Below, one piece after another: positions 17,066 to 25,731 of a stretch of DNA of 64,000 bases. How positions within the stretch are numbered: the stretch's first letter is position 1; every line of letters begins with the position of its first letter. A model generated the notes under the pieces. It saw only the letters and a program-made list of their open reading frames with translations, was not told the DNA's origin and ran no database searches. The position numbers and the translations under genes are program-made. This DNA is from Vibrio sp. SCSIO 43135 (GTDB taxonomy: Bacteria > Pseudomonadota > Gammaproteobacteria > Enterobacterales > Vibrionaceae): the NCBI RefSeq assembly GCF_023716665.1, contig NZ_CP071860.1, forward strand, positions 1,054,001 through 1,118,000, in the 5' to 3' direction.

Positions 17066-18271
17066 ATGACAAAATCACGAATCTTTGGAAGCACACTCAT
17101 TATTGCTGGAACCACAATTGGAGCAGGCATGCTTGCGTTACCCCTTGCGTCTGCAGGGATTGGTTTTTCGACTTCGCTTGCGATCATGCTGGGCTTGTGG
17201 GCATTAATGGCCTTCACTGCTCTACTCATGTTGGAGCTACACCAGTACGCAGACAGCAGTGCAACACTGCACACTCTTGCCAAACAAATCCTAGGCCAAA
17301 AGGGTAAATGGCTCGCGAGCTTTGCGATGCTGTTTTTGTTCTATGCACTATGTGCTGCATACATTGCTGGAGGCGGCGCTCAGTTTGGTGAGCGCATCAG
17401 CCAGTGGTCTGGATTTGAAATATCAGGCTCATCGGCCACTGTCCTATTTACGGTAATCGTTGCTACAATTGTTGCTGTGGGTACAGGTGCGGTAGACAAA
17501 GTAAACCGAGTTTTGTTTATCAGTAAGCTGGTAGCGATGGTTTTGGTACTCGCCTTCCTAGCACCAAATGTCACAGAGTCGTACTTACTCAGCATGCCAC
17601 TGCAACAAGGGTTAGTGGTGGCTGCCATTCCGGTGATTTTTACCTCATTTGGCTTTCACGGCAGTATACCTGCCATTGTTAACTACCTAGATGGCGATAC
17701 CCGCTCTCTGCGCAAAGCCATCTTAATTGGTTCTTCAATTCCACTGGTTATTTACATTTTCTGGCAAGTAGTGACGCTTGGTGTTGTTAGCCAAAGCCAG
17801 TTAGTCGATAATTCTGGGCTATCTGGGTTGATTTCAACACTCTCGCAAACTGTTCACCGTTCAGACCTTGGTCAAATTGTCGGTGTATTCGCTGACTTGG
17901 CTCTACTGACTTCATTCCTCGGAGTCAGCTTGGGCTTGTTCGAGTTCCTTGGCGACACAATGAAAAAAGAGGGCCAAGGCTTTAATCGAGTCGTCGCTGC
18001 AGTCGTCACGTTTACTCCGCCACTGGGTTTCGCTCTGTTCTACCCACAAGGCTTTATTATGGCATTGGGCTATGCGGCTATTGCGTTGGTTATTTTGGCG
18101 ATTTTCTTGCCGGTCATTATGGTACATAAAGTACGTAAATCTGAAGACTACCAAGGCCAGTACCAAGTGTTGGGTGGACATGCTGCTCTTTATCTAACTG
18201 GAGGCATCGGTGTGTTGATAATCTCAGCTCAGATCCTGATTACGTTAGGCGTACTACCTGCTCTAGGTTAA
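17066..18271 (+). CDS. tyrP: Aromatic amino acid permease, TyrP-type
   Basis: A 401-residue membrane protein with about 11 helices, the size of TyrP/Mtr carriers (HAAAP family). It opens SRIFGSTLIIAGTTIGAGML, the family's signature first helix, with later IPVIFTSFGFHGSIPAIVNY. It imports tyrosine (or another aromatic amino acid) with protons. The exact substrate among Tyr, Trp and Phe is inferred from resemblance to TyrP. The ribosome site is weak. It is monocistronic with its own terminator. Confidence 0.85.
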   Translation: MTKSRIFGSTLIIAGTTIGAGMLALPLASAGIGFSTSLAIMLGLWALMAFTALLMLELHQYADSSATLHTLAKQILGQKGKWLASFAMLFLFYALCAAYIAGGGAQFGERISQWSGFEISGSSATVLFTVIVATIVAVGTGAVDKVNRVLFISKLVAMVLVLAFLAPNVTESYLLSMPLQQGLVVAAIPVIFTSFGFHGSIPAIVNYLDGDTRSLRKAILIGSSIPLVIYIFWQVVTLGVVSQSQLVDNSGLSGLISTLSQTVHRSDLGQIVGVFADLALLTSFLGVSLGLFEFLGDTMKKEGQGFNRVVAAVVTFTPPLGFALFYPQGFIMALGYAAIALVILAIFLPVIMVHKVRKSEDYQGQYQVLGGHAALYLTGGIGVLIISAQILITLGVLPALG

Positions 18272-18290
18272 TGAGCCTTGAAGTATTTGA

Positions 18291-18318
18291 GGGGACAGGC
18301 ACTGCCTGTCCCCTTTTT
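18291..18318 (+). terminator. Terminator after tyrP
   Basis: GGGGACAGGC-ACT-GCCTGTCCCC is followed by TTTTT, 19 nt after the tyrP stop. Confidence 0.93.
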
Positions 18319-18459
18319 CGTCATAAGAATAATGTGATACACATCTCTTATATGTAACTTTCATATCATTACATTTCACAATAAGTCGATCTAAATCTCA
18401 TACGATTCTCTCCAAGATTAATACACTAATCGCTTACAAATTGCTGTTATGGAGTAACC

Positions 18460-19890
18460 ATGAAAGAAGTTGATTTCAGGACGATAGATCGATTGTTTAT
18501 CAAGATGTCGGTCAATGACAAAATGTGGGCCATTTTTGTTCTCTTTTTAGCTGCCTTAACATTCGTCGCTGGTGCACGATACTTTTCTACAATCGAACAA
18601 GCACAACAACAAGCAACAATAGCGGTGGAATACAAGCTGCAAGGTATTCTTACCGGCAGTGATAGCCCTGCAGATAACGTCAACAATCTCAGTCAGCGTA
18701 GCGTTCTTGCGGCGACCACATTTGAGAATGGCTCTGTGACTGCAACAGCGAAAGGTCGTGATGGTCAGGTTTATGCGCTAACTGAAGACATGTCTCAACA
18801 GTATAGTGCTGCGCGTCAAGACGCACTGACTTCGATGCTGCTTAGTTACTTATGGGCGCTTCCATTCGGTTTGTTGCTTTACTGGATTGCGACATTCTTA
18901 GGTGGTGCACTTTGGGTGCTTTACACCACGACTCAAAAGATTGCTGAAGGTGATTTAACGTCACGCCTTGGATTTCATCCGGGTCGTGATGAATTCGGTA
19001 CTATTGGCTGTGCCCTCGACAATGCGATGGACACACTGACTGAATTGGTTGTTTCAGTAAAAGACAACGCAACAACGCTAAGCACCACTTCGTCTTCATT
19101 CGAACAAAACATGAAGCACAGTGAATCACAGATCGTAAGCCAGTATTCTTCTTTAGATTCAGTTGCGACCGCTATGGAGCAGATGACCGCATCGGCTCAG
19201 GAAGTCTCTAATATCGCGCATCAAGCAACAGAACAGAGTGAACAAGATTCTGCACAAGTTGAAGAAAGTCGCCAGCGTGTTGAGCAGGCTATTCAGGAAA
19301 TTGCCCACCTATCTTCCTATATTGAAGATGCGTCCAGCTCGGTCGCTACCCTGAACGAGAATACCACTCAAATTAGTGACGTCATCACGACTATCAACGG
19401 TATCTCGGAACAAACGAACCTACTGGCATTAAATGCCGCAATTGAAGCAGCGCGAGCGGGTGAACAAGGCCGCGGCTTTGCCGTCGTTGCGGATGAAGTG
19501 CGTACATTAGCAAGCCGTACACAGCAGGCTACGGTAGAAATTCAAGCTATGATTGAAAAGCTTCAATCTGAAAGCCAAAACATCTCTAAGATTACCAACC
19601 AGACGGTAAGCCAAGCGCAAACCAGCAGCGAGCTTGTCAGTGATATTGGCGACGATGTGGCAAGAATTTCTCAGTCAGCTCGCACTATCAACGATATGAG
19701 CATTCAGATCTCTACATCAGCTCAAGAACAAAGTGCTGTCGCAAACGATATTGCTTCCGAACTGTCTGACATTCGAACTCAATCGAATGCGATTCGCGAA
19801 GTCGCTGAGCAATCTTCAGTTGGTGTGGGTAATCTAGCGAACGCATCACATAACTTGGGTGAGATTCTGTCTAGATATCGAACCAATTAA
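18460..19890 (+). CDS. Methyl-accepting chemotaxis protein, short sensor
   Basis: A 476-residue receptor. TM1 is near 22-42, followed by a small periplasmic part (about 43-125) matching no family I know, then a hydrophobic hairpin near 130-155, HAMP (160-212) and the MCP signalling domain. The hairpin tip reads ISEQTNLLALNAAIEAARAG. There is no C-terminal CheR-binding pentapeptide (it ends SRYRTN). GGAG precedes the ATG. The ligand is unknown. It faces a GGDEF protein across a shared terminator. Confidence 0.92.
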   Translation: MKEVDFRTIDRLFIKMSVNDKMWAIFVLFLAALTFVAGARYFSTIEQAQQQATIAVEYKLQGILTGSDSPADNVNNLSQRSVLAATTFENGSVTATAKGRDGQVYALTEDMSQQYSAARQDALTSMLLSYLWALPFGLLLYWIATFLGGALWVLYTTTQKIAEGDLTSRLGFHPGRDEFGTIGCALDNAMDTLTELVVSVKDNATTLSTTSSSFEQNMKHSESQIVSQYSSLDSVATAMEQMTASAQEVSNIAHQATEQSEQDSAQVEESRQRVEQAIQEIAHLSSYIEDASSSVATLNENTTQISDVITTINGISEQTNLLALNAAIEAARAGEQGRGFAVVADEVRTLASRTQQATVEIQAMIEKLQSESQNISKITNQTVSQAQTSSELVSDIGDDVARISQSARTINDMSIQISTSAQEQSAVANDIASELSDIRTQSNAIREVAEQSSVGVGNLANASHNLGEILSRYRTN

Positions 19891-19894
19891 CATT

Positions 19895-19922
19895 AAAAAG
19901 CCTGCCATTTGGCAGGCTTTTT
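19895..19922. terminator. Bidirectional terminator
   Basis: AAAAAGCCTGCCA-TT-TGGCAGGCTTTTT, between convergent chemoreceptor and GGDEF genes. Confidence 0.93.
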
Positions 19923-19948
19923 TATTGAAAGCAGGAGTGACCTTTTAG

Positions 19949-21328
19949 CTATGACGCTGAATTAGCAACTGCAATGCCATGCTTGTAGAAACGCGTCGTA
20001 TCTCTTCCCGCCCCTTTTGCTTCGTACATTGCCGTGTCAGCATGTTCTAACAACAACTCAAAACTAGGTTCGTTGCTAAGTATCGCGATCCCAATACTCA
20101 CTGTCATTTTGAGCCGGTGTTTATTGATGAGTAAGTCGCTGTCACGTAGGTTATCTTGAACACGCTGAGCCACTTCTAACGCTGCATCGATATCCGCTTC
20201 AGGTAGCACCACAGCAAATTCTTCACCACCAATACGGCCGATAATGTCTGACTTTCTTAGGTTCTGCTTACACAGAGTAACGAAATGTACTAAGGCTTGA
20301 TCGCCGGCTCGATGGCCGTATTGATCGTTAATGGATTTGAAGTGATCAATGTCCATCACCAGTAAACACATACCTTTTTGCCGATAGTGATGCACGCGCA
20401 GCTCGTTTCTCCCTAGCTCCATGAAATAGCGTCGATTTTTTACTTTAGTCAGGGAATCCGTCGTCGCTTCTCGGTACAGTCGTTCTTCATACGCTTTTCT
20501 GTCTTGCTGCTCTTTTTTGAGTAAATGGCGAACAATACATATCGAGATAACAAGTAAGCTTAAGAACACCAGAGCAATTTTGGGTAGGATGGCTTTGCTG
20601 GGGACAAATGGAGTCCAAGTTAGTGCCCCTAGTTCCTCGCCTTTCGGTGAGTACAATAACAAGCTGTTCTTCAGAGAAGTACCCTCAGTAACAAGCGCTA
20701 AGTCATCTAATTGATAATTCAGCGATAGTTTATCAAGGTATTCTTGATCCACCTTTATCCCTAGAACCAAATAGTGCCCTGGCCTCGGCTGCTCTGTGAA
20801 TTCTTCAACGAAATGCCCAGATAAAAAGTAGTACACGTCTTCATTTAGCTTCAAATACCCATTGAGTGATTCTTCTTGTTCACGCCCTTCAGCAGTAGCT
20901 GTTAACAACTGTGACAGCCCCGCATCCATGATTTGCTCGTAAGTTAAGTTAGCTTCCTGCTCATCCACCGACATCGCCCTCATCTGATTTCCCGGCGCGA
21001 TAGCGATACTGATATCAAATTCGTAGTGGTCTAATAGATATTGGCCAATGTTGCGTTCAACCCACTCAGGGTCGAAGTCGACATACACTTTTTGATATGC
21101 AAAGTTCCAAAAAGCGTATTCAGATAAGATATCTTCGTGATGCTCGTTTTCGATGTATAGAGCGAGTTCTGCCCTTTGCTTAAGTTCCGACTCAGCCAGA
21201 TTATCCAGTGTAGATAAAAAATAATAAACACACGCCAGCAGGGCTATCGCCATCAGTGATAGCAACCAAGATATGATAGATATTACCGACTTTGACGATA
21301 CGAATTGCTGGACAATCAAACGCGTCAT
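19949..21328 (-). CDS. Membrane diguanylate cyclase, CHASE4-GGDEF
   Basis: A 459-residue protein: TM1 (about 18-38), periplasmic CHASE4-like domain (about 40-245, with EYAFWNFAYQKVYVDFDPEW), TM2 (about 248-266) and GGDEF (about 285-445). The active site is GGEEF at 367-371 and a product-inhibition I-site RKSD is at 358-361, so it should be an active, feedback-inhibited c-di-GMP synthase. The signal sensed by CHASE4 is unknown. Monocistronic and convergent with a chemoreceptor. Confidence 0.9.
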   Translation of the reverse strand: MTRLIVQQFVSSKSVISIISWLLSLMAIALLACVYYFLSTLDNLAESELKQRAELALYIENEHHEDILSEYAFWNFAYQKVYVDFDPEWVERNIGQYLLDHYEFDISIAIAPGNQMRAMSVDEQEANLTYEQIMDAGLSQLLTATAEGREQEESLNGYLKLNEDVYYFLSGHFVEEFTEQPRPGHYLVLGIKVDQEYLDKLSLNYQLDDLALVTEGTSLKNSLLLYSPKGEELGALTWTPFVPSKAILPKIALVFLSLLVISICIVRHLLKKEQQDRKAYEERLYREATTDSLTKVKNRRYFMELGRNELRVHHYRQKGMCLLVMDIDHFKSINDQYGHRAGDQALVHFVTLCKQNLRKSDIIGRIGGEEFAVVLPEADIDAALEVAQRVQDNLRDSDLLINKHRLKMTVSIGIAILSNEPSFELLLEHADTAMYEAKGAGRDTTRFYKHGIAVANSAS

Positions 21329-21395
21329 GACATTAACTCAAATTCACTGACTTATAAAATTATAGACACGGAATACCAAACACACTGAAATGAAA

Positions 21396-21415
21396 CCGCT
21401 CTTATTACAAAGCGG
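21396..21415 (-). terminator. Possible weak terminator after melR
   Basis: CCGCT and AGCGG form a short stem about 40-55 nt downstream of the melR stop, with T's on the minus strand. Short stem, so only tentative. Confidence 0.35.
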
Positions 21416-21451
21416 CTTTAACACAGAACATGAAAGTAAACCTTTGGGCGT

Positions 21452-22453
21452 TTAGCTACCGGCCATACCTAGTGGCTTTTTGCCATCGCAGGCCCCTTTC
21501 TCAAGGTCATACACCGGGCTGCTACCATGGGCGCTCCAACGATGGTCTTCCCGAGACGCTTTTCGGTATTGAGTGGGGGTTAAGCCGATATAAGTTTGGA
21601 ATGTCTCGTAAAAGCGGCTGCTGGAGTTAAAACCAACCGTTAGAGAGATATCCAATATCGAACGGTCTGTATCACTCAGTAAAGCGCGGGCGTGATTAAT
21701 ACGCATTGCGGTGATGTACTGCTTAATCGTCATCTGCATCGTGCGCTTAAAAATGTTCATCGCATAGTTGGTGTGCAGCCCAACATGCTCCGCAATCGAC
21801 TGTGACGTCAAGGGTTGATTATGGTGAGTCGCAATGAACTCTAAGATTTGACTTACGTAGAACTGAGCATGCTTAGATACCCCTTTCTGCGTTGATTTTT
21901 CCTGAGTATTAACCAGCAGTTGCTCCCAGCCGTCTAAGCATAAGCGTTTTAGCATCAAGCCAATTTCATCAATAGCAAGTTGCTGGCGGCTTTCCGAAGG
22001 ATGATTGACATCCTGCGCCCAGCGCGCCAATTCAAACTCACTGACTAAACGGCCCGATAGCGACTGGAGAACACTGCCGTGGGTGATTTGGTTGATAAGA
22101 TCGCGATTAAGTGGCCAAGACATAAAATGATGGATTGGAATATTGATGATACCCATATTGTGGCTATCACCCGGATTGGTCAGCCGGTGAGGTACGGAGG
22201 CCCAAAATAAGCCTATTGAGCCATTTTTAATCACTACCGGGCTACCATTGATGATGTATTCAATATCTCCACCGAAAGGAATATTCACTTCCACTTGGCC
22301 ATGCCAATGGTAGCCGGGCATAGCATGGGGTGCTCTGAGTTCCACATCGATTTTTTCATACGACGAATACAAAGACAGCGGGCTGACCGACACCGTCTCT
22401 GGTGAGTATTCATCTTGAGTGACTACACTCATCGTATCCAAATCCTGCGACAT
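21452..22453 (-). CDS. melR: AraC-family activator of the melibiose genes
   Basis: A 333-residue AraC/XylS regulator. Its N-terminal cupin-like part (about 30-170, with MPGYHWHGQVEVNIPFGGDI) binds the inducer, and the C-terminal double helix-turn-helix lies at about 220-310 (SQSIAEHVGLHTNYAMNIFK; ILDISLTVGFNSSSRFYETF). The sequence and divergent position next to melA identify it as MelR-like, so melibiose-type alpha-galactosides should induce. It carries a C-terminal extension of some 30 residues beyond the HTH. AAGGAA precedes the ATG. Confidence 0.88.
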   Translation of the reverse strand: MSQDLDTMSVVTQDEYSPETVSVSPLSLYSSYEKIDVELRAPHAMPGYHWHGQVEVNIPFGGDIEYIINGSPVVIKNGSIGLFWASVPHRLTNPGDSHNMGIINIPIHHFMSWPLNRDLINQITHGSVLQSLSGRLVSEFELARWAQDVNHPSESRQQLAIDEIGLMLKRLCLDGWEQLLVNTQEKSTQKGVSKHAQFYVSQILEFIATHHNQPLTSQSIAEHVGLHTNYAMNIFKRTMQMTIKQYITAMRINHARALLSDTDRSILDISLTVGFNSSSRFYETFQTYIGLTPTQYRKASREDHRWSAHGSSPVYDLEKGACDGKKPLGMAGS

Positions 22454-22776
22454 GATTATTCCTTAGGAATCCGTATAACAACCTTGGCATAAGAAAACAA
22501 AGAATCTTCACCAAACCGTACCACACTTCCAGGTTGCCGAACTTAATTCTGTAAGTATATGTGAGTTAAGCCTTTGAAGGCTCTATCTTTACTGACCGAA
22601 TAGACAGCATACCTCCGCTTATTCAATAAAGTTATCCCATTTCCTAAGATTTTAATTTGCGGAATCGCGAATATTAGAAATCAGGACACTGATTGGGTTA
22701 TCTGAGAGGAATTCTGGCTTGGCAAACGTGTAATTTGATTGCATTGCAACAAGCACAAAACAGAAGGACTCCTAAC
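22454..22776. promoter_or_regulatory. melR-melA divergent control region
   Basis: 323 bp that must contain both promoters and MelR/CRP sites, by analogy with the enterobacterial mel operon. I see only a CRP half-site-like TGTGA near 22560 and no perfect CRP palindrome. No ORF is credible; the upstream in-frame extension of melA lacks a ribosome site. Confidence 0.5.
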
Positions 22777-24132
22777 ATGAACAGCCCAAAAATCACTTTC
22801 ATTGGTGCCGGCTCAACGATTTTCGTCAAAAACATTCTTGGGGACGTATTCCACAAACCAGATCTGAAAAATGCTCATATCGCATTAATGGACATCGATG
22901 ACCTTCGATTAGAAGAGTCTCACATCGTAGTTCGAAAACTCATGGAATCATCAGGGGCGACCGGCACTATTTCCTGCCATACCAATCAGAAGGAAGCCCT
23001 ACAAGGAGCGGATTTTGTTGTTATTGCTTTCCAAATTGGTGGCTATGAACCTTGCACTGTTACCGATTTTGAGGTGTGTAAACGTCATGGGTTAGAACAA
23101 ACCATTGCCGATACCTTAGGTCCTGGAGGCATCATGCGTTCTTTGAGAACTATCCCGCGCCTATGGAAAGTTTGCGAGGATATGACAGAAGTCTGCCCGA
23201 ATGCGACCATGCTTAACTACGTGAACCCTATGGCAATGAATACTTGGGCAATGTACGAAAAGTTCCCTCATATCAAACAAGTAGGTTTATGCCATTCGGT
23301 ACAAGGCACCGCAGAAGAACTCGCACGCGACTTAGATCTGAACTACTCAGATTTACGCTATACCTGTGCGGGCATCAACCACATGGCTTACTACTTAACG
23401 CTAGAGAAGAAAAATGAGCACGGTGAATACGTCGATATCTATCCTGATCTTCTAGGAGCATTTGAAAGTGGTAAGGCTCCAAAACCCGGCTTGCACCATA
23501 GTGGCCGTTGTACCAACTTAGTGCGTTATGAGATGTTCAAAAAGCTAGGCTATTTCGTGACAGAATCTTCTGAGCATTTCGCTGAGTACACCCCTTACTT
23601 TATCAAACCAAATCGCCCTGATTTGATTGAACGCTACAAGGTTCCACTCGACGAATACCCTAAGCGTTGTGTTGAGCAGATTGCAGACTGGAAAAAGGAT
23701 TTAGAAGAGTTTAAAAACGCTGAGCAAATTACTGTGGAAGAATCGCATGAGTACGCAAGTACCATTATGAACTCCATATGGACTGGCACGCCAAGCGTTA
23801 TCTACGGCAACGTCAAGAATGAATCCCTCATCGATAACCTACCACATGGGTGCTGCGTTGAGGTCGCTTGCTTGGTCGACGCTAATGGTGTTCAGCCAAT
23901 CAAAGCCGGCACTCTACCAAGCCACCTTGCCGCCCTAATGCAGACCAATATCAATGTTCAAACTTTATTAACCGAAGCGATTTTAACGGAGAATCGAGAG
24001 CGAATTTATCACGCAGCCCTACTCGATCCACATACTGCCGCCGTTCTAGGGCTCGATGAAATTTATGCCTTGGTGGATGACCTTATCGAAGCGCATGAGG
24101 GTTGGCTACCGGCTTGGGTACATCAAAAGTAA
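22777..24132 (+). CDS. melA: Alpha-galactosidase, glycoside hydrolase family 4
   Basis: A 451-residue cytosolic GH4 enzyme that hydrolyses melibiose and related alpha-galactosides by an NAD+- and Mn2+-dependent redox mechanism. KITFIGAGSTIF is the NAD-binding N-terminus, and GLCHSVQGT carries the metal-binding Cys; NPMAMNTWAM and GINHMAYYL are further GH4 signatures. The start at ATG 22777 has AAGGA upstream. It is first of a mel operon with melB and a secreted glycosidase, divergent from melR. Confidence 0.95.
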   Translation: MNSPKITFIGAGSTIFVKNILGDVFHKPDLKNAHIALMDIDDLRLEESHIVVRKLMESSGATGTISCHTNQKEALQGADFVVIAFQIGGYEPCTVTDFEVCKRHGLEQTIADTLGPGGIMRSLRTIPRLWKVCEDMTEVCPNATMLNYVNPMAMNTWAMYEKFPHIKQVGLCHSVQGTAEELARDLDLNYSDLRYTCAGINHMAYYLTLEKKNEHGEYVDIYPDLLGAFESGKAPKPGLHHSGRCTNLVRYEMFKKLGYFVTESSEHFAEYTPYFIKPNRPDLIERYKVPLDEYPKRCVEQIADWKKDLEEFKNAEQITVEESHEYASTIMNSIWTGTPSVIYGNVKNESLIDNLPHGCCVEVACLVDANGVQPIKAGTLPSHLAALMQTNINVQTLLTEAILTENRERIYHAALLDPHTAAVLGLDEIYALVDDLIEAHEGWLPAWVHQK

Positions 24133-24180
24133 TTAGAAAAAATAACGACAAAAACAACCACTATAACGTGACCTACATAG

Positions 24181-24200
24181 CGCCCCCTAAACAGGGGGCG
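24181..24200 (+). promoter_or_regulatory. GC-rich hairpin directly before the melB ribosome site
   Basis: CGCCCCCT-AAAC-AGGGGGCG, an 8-bp perfect stem, ends two nt before AAGGAG of melB. There is no T run, so it is not a terminator. It may stabilise the melB message end or modulate initiation. Confidence 0.6.
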
Positions 24201-24212
24201 TAAGGAGTAACA

Positions 24213-25631
24213 ATGAGTATCTCTATGAATACCAAGCTATCTTATGGCTTTGGTGCGTTTGGCAAGGATTTCGCCATCACGATTGTTTACATGTATTTGA
24301 TGTTCTACTACACCGACGTCGTCGGTATTTCGGCGGCAGCGGTAGGAACGATCTTCCTCGTTGCTCGAATTTGGGACGCCGTCAATGACCCCATCATGGG
24401 CTGGATAGTCAACAATACTCGCAGTCGTTGGGGCAAATTTAAACCTTGGATTCTTATCGGTACCATTGCCAACTCCGTTGTGCTTCTTATGCTGTTTAGC
24501 GCGCACCACATCGATGGCCCTTGGCTCATTGCTTATGCGTTTGTCACTTACATTCTTTGGGGTATGACCTACACCCTGATGGACATTCCTTTTTGGTCAC
24601 TGGTACCAACGTTAACGCTGGATAAACGCGAACGTGAAGAGCTAGTCCCTTACCCTAGATTCTTTGCCAGCCTTGCTTGGATTGTTACCGCTGCTATTGC
24701 GATGCCGTTTATTAACTTTGTAGGCGGCGATGACAAAGGTTTCGGATTTCAAGTTTTCTCTGCGCTGCTGATTGTGTGCTTCTTAATTTCAACATTTATC
24801 ACTCTAAAGAATGTTAATGAGCGCTATTCAACCGACACTAGAGACTCGGCGCAACCAGAAGAAAAAGTATCACTAAAAAAACTGCTCTCTCTTATCTACA
24901 AAAATGACCAACTCACTAGCGTGCTGTGCATGGCACTCTCGTACAACTTAGCAACCAACATCATTACCGCGTTTGCCGTTTACTACTTTACTTATGTCGT
25001 CGGTAATGAAGACCTCTTCCCTTACTACATGGCTTACGCTGGCGTTGCCAACCTCATTACTCTGGTACTGTTTCCTAAGCTTGCGCAGATGTTTTCGCGT
25101 CGCACTCTGTGGGCCTGCGCATCGAGCTTCCCAATCTTAGGCAGCGCAGTCCTCATATACGTTGGGTTATACGATAAACAAAGCATTTTGCTCATCTCAG
25201 CTGCCGGTGTCCTCCTGCAAATCGGTACGGCTCTGTTCTGGGTGTTAAATGTCATTATGGTTGCGGATACCGTGGACTACGGGGAATACAAGCTAGGCAC
25301 ACGCTGTGAAAGTATCGCCTACTCTGTACAAACCTTAGTGGTAAAAGCCGGCTCTGCATTTGCGGCATTCTTTATCGGTATTGCGCTTACCGCCGTCGAT
25401 TACGTACCGAACGTAGAACAAAGCGCAGAGACGGTGTTTGGGATGCAATGCATCATGGTCGGCTTACCTGCCTTTTTCTTTGCTATTGCTTTAGTGGTGT
25501 ACTTTCGATTTTACAAACTTAACGGCGCCTACCAACAAAGTATTCAAGACCATCTCACTGCTAAATACGACCACGTAGATGCTCAGCCAGACAGCGCTCC
25601 AATGTCCGCTGAGCCTGCACGCGCGAACTAA
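24213..25631 (+). CDS. melB: Melibiose:sodium symporter (GPH family)
   Basis: A 472-residue, 12-helix permease of the glycoside-pentoside-hexuronide family. Features include DAVNDPIMGWIVNNTRSRWG (with the cation-site Asp pair in helix II and the conserved loop) and NVIMVADTVDYGEYKLGTRC. It brings melibiose into the cell with Na+, H+ or Li+. AAGGAG sits seven nt before the ATG, just behind a strong hairpin. It lies in the operon between melA and the secreted glycosidase. Confidence 0.93.
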   Translation: MSISMNTKLSYGFGAFGKDFAITIVYMYLMFYYTDVVGISAAAVGTIFLVARIWDAVNDPIMGWIVNNTRSRWGKFKPWILIGTIANSVVLLMLFSAHHIDGPWLIAYAFVTYILWGMTYTLMDIPFWSLVPTLTLDKREREELVPYPRFFASLAWIVTAAIAMPFINFVGGDDKGFGFQVFSALLIVCFLISTFITLKNVNERYSTDTRDSAQPEEKVSLKKLLSLIYKNDQLTSVLCMALSYNLATNIITAFAVYYFTYVVGNEDLFPYYMAYAGVANLITLVLFPKLAQMFSRRTLWACASSFPILGSAVLIYVGLYDKQSILLISAAGVLLQIGTALFWVLNVIMVADTVDYGEYKLGTRCESIAYSVQTLVVKAGSAFAAFFIGIALTAVDYVPNVEQSAETVFGMQCIMVGLPAFFFAIALVVYFRFYKLNGAYQQSIQDHLTAKYDHVDAQPDSAPMSAEPARAN

Positions 25632-25661
25632 TCCTACCAACCCAATTTGAATTAAATTCAG

Positions 25662-25685
25662 CCATGAGAGTCATTGCTCTCATGG
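25662..25685 (+). terminator. Partial terminator between melB and the glycosidase gene
   Basis: CCATGAGAG-TCATTG-CTCTCATGG followed only by TTTCT. A good stem with a poor U tract suggests partial attenuation rather than full stop. Confidence 0.55.
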
Positions 25686-25731
25686 TTTCTCAACACAACT
25701 ATAAAACTCTAATACTAATAGAGAGACGACG

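Noticed and set aside
22693..22776. N-terminal extension of melA
   Set aside because: The upstream in-frame codons lack a ribosome site and would precede the canonical GH4 N-terminus; AAGGA fits ATG 22777.
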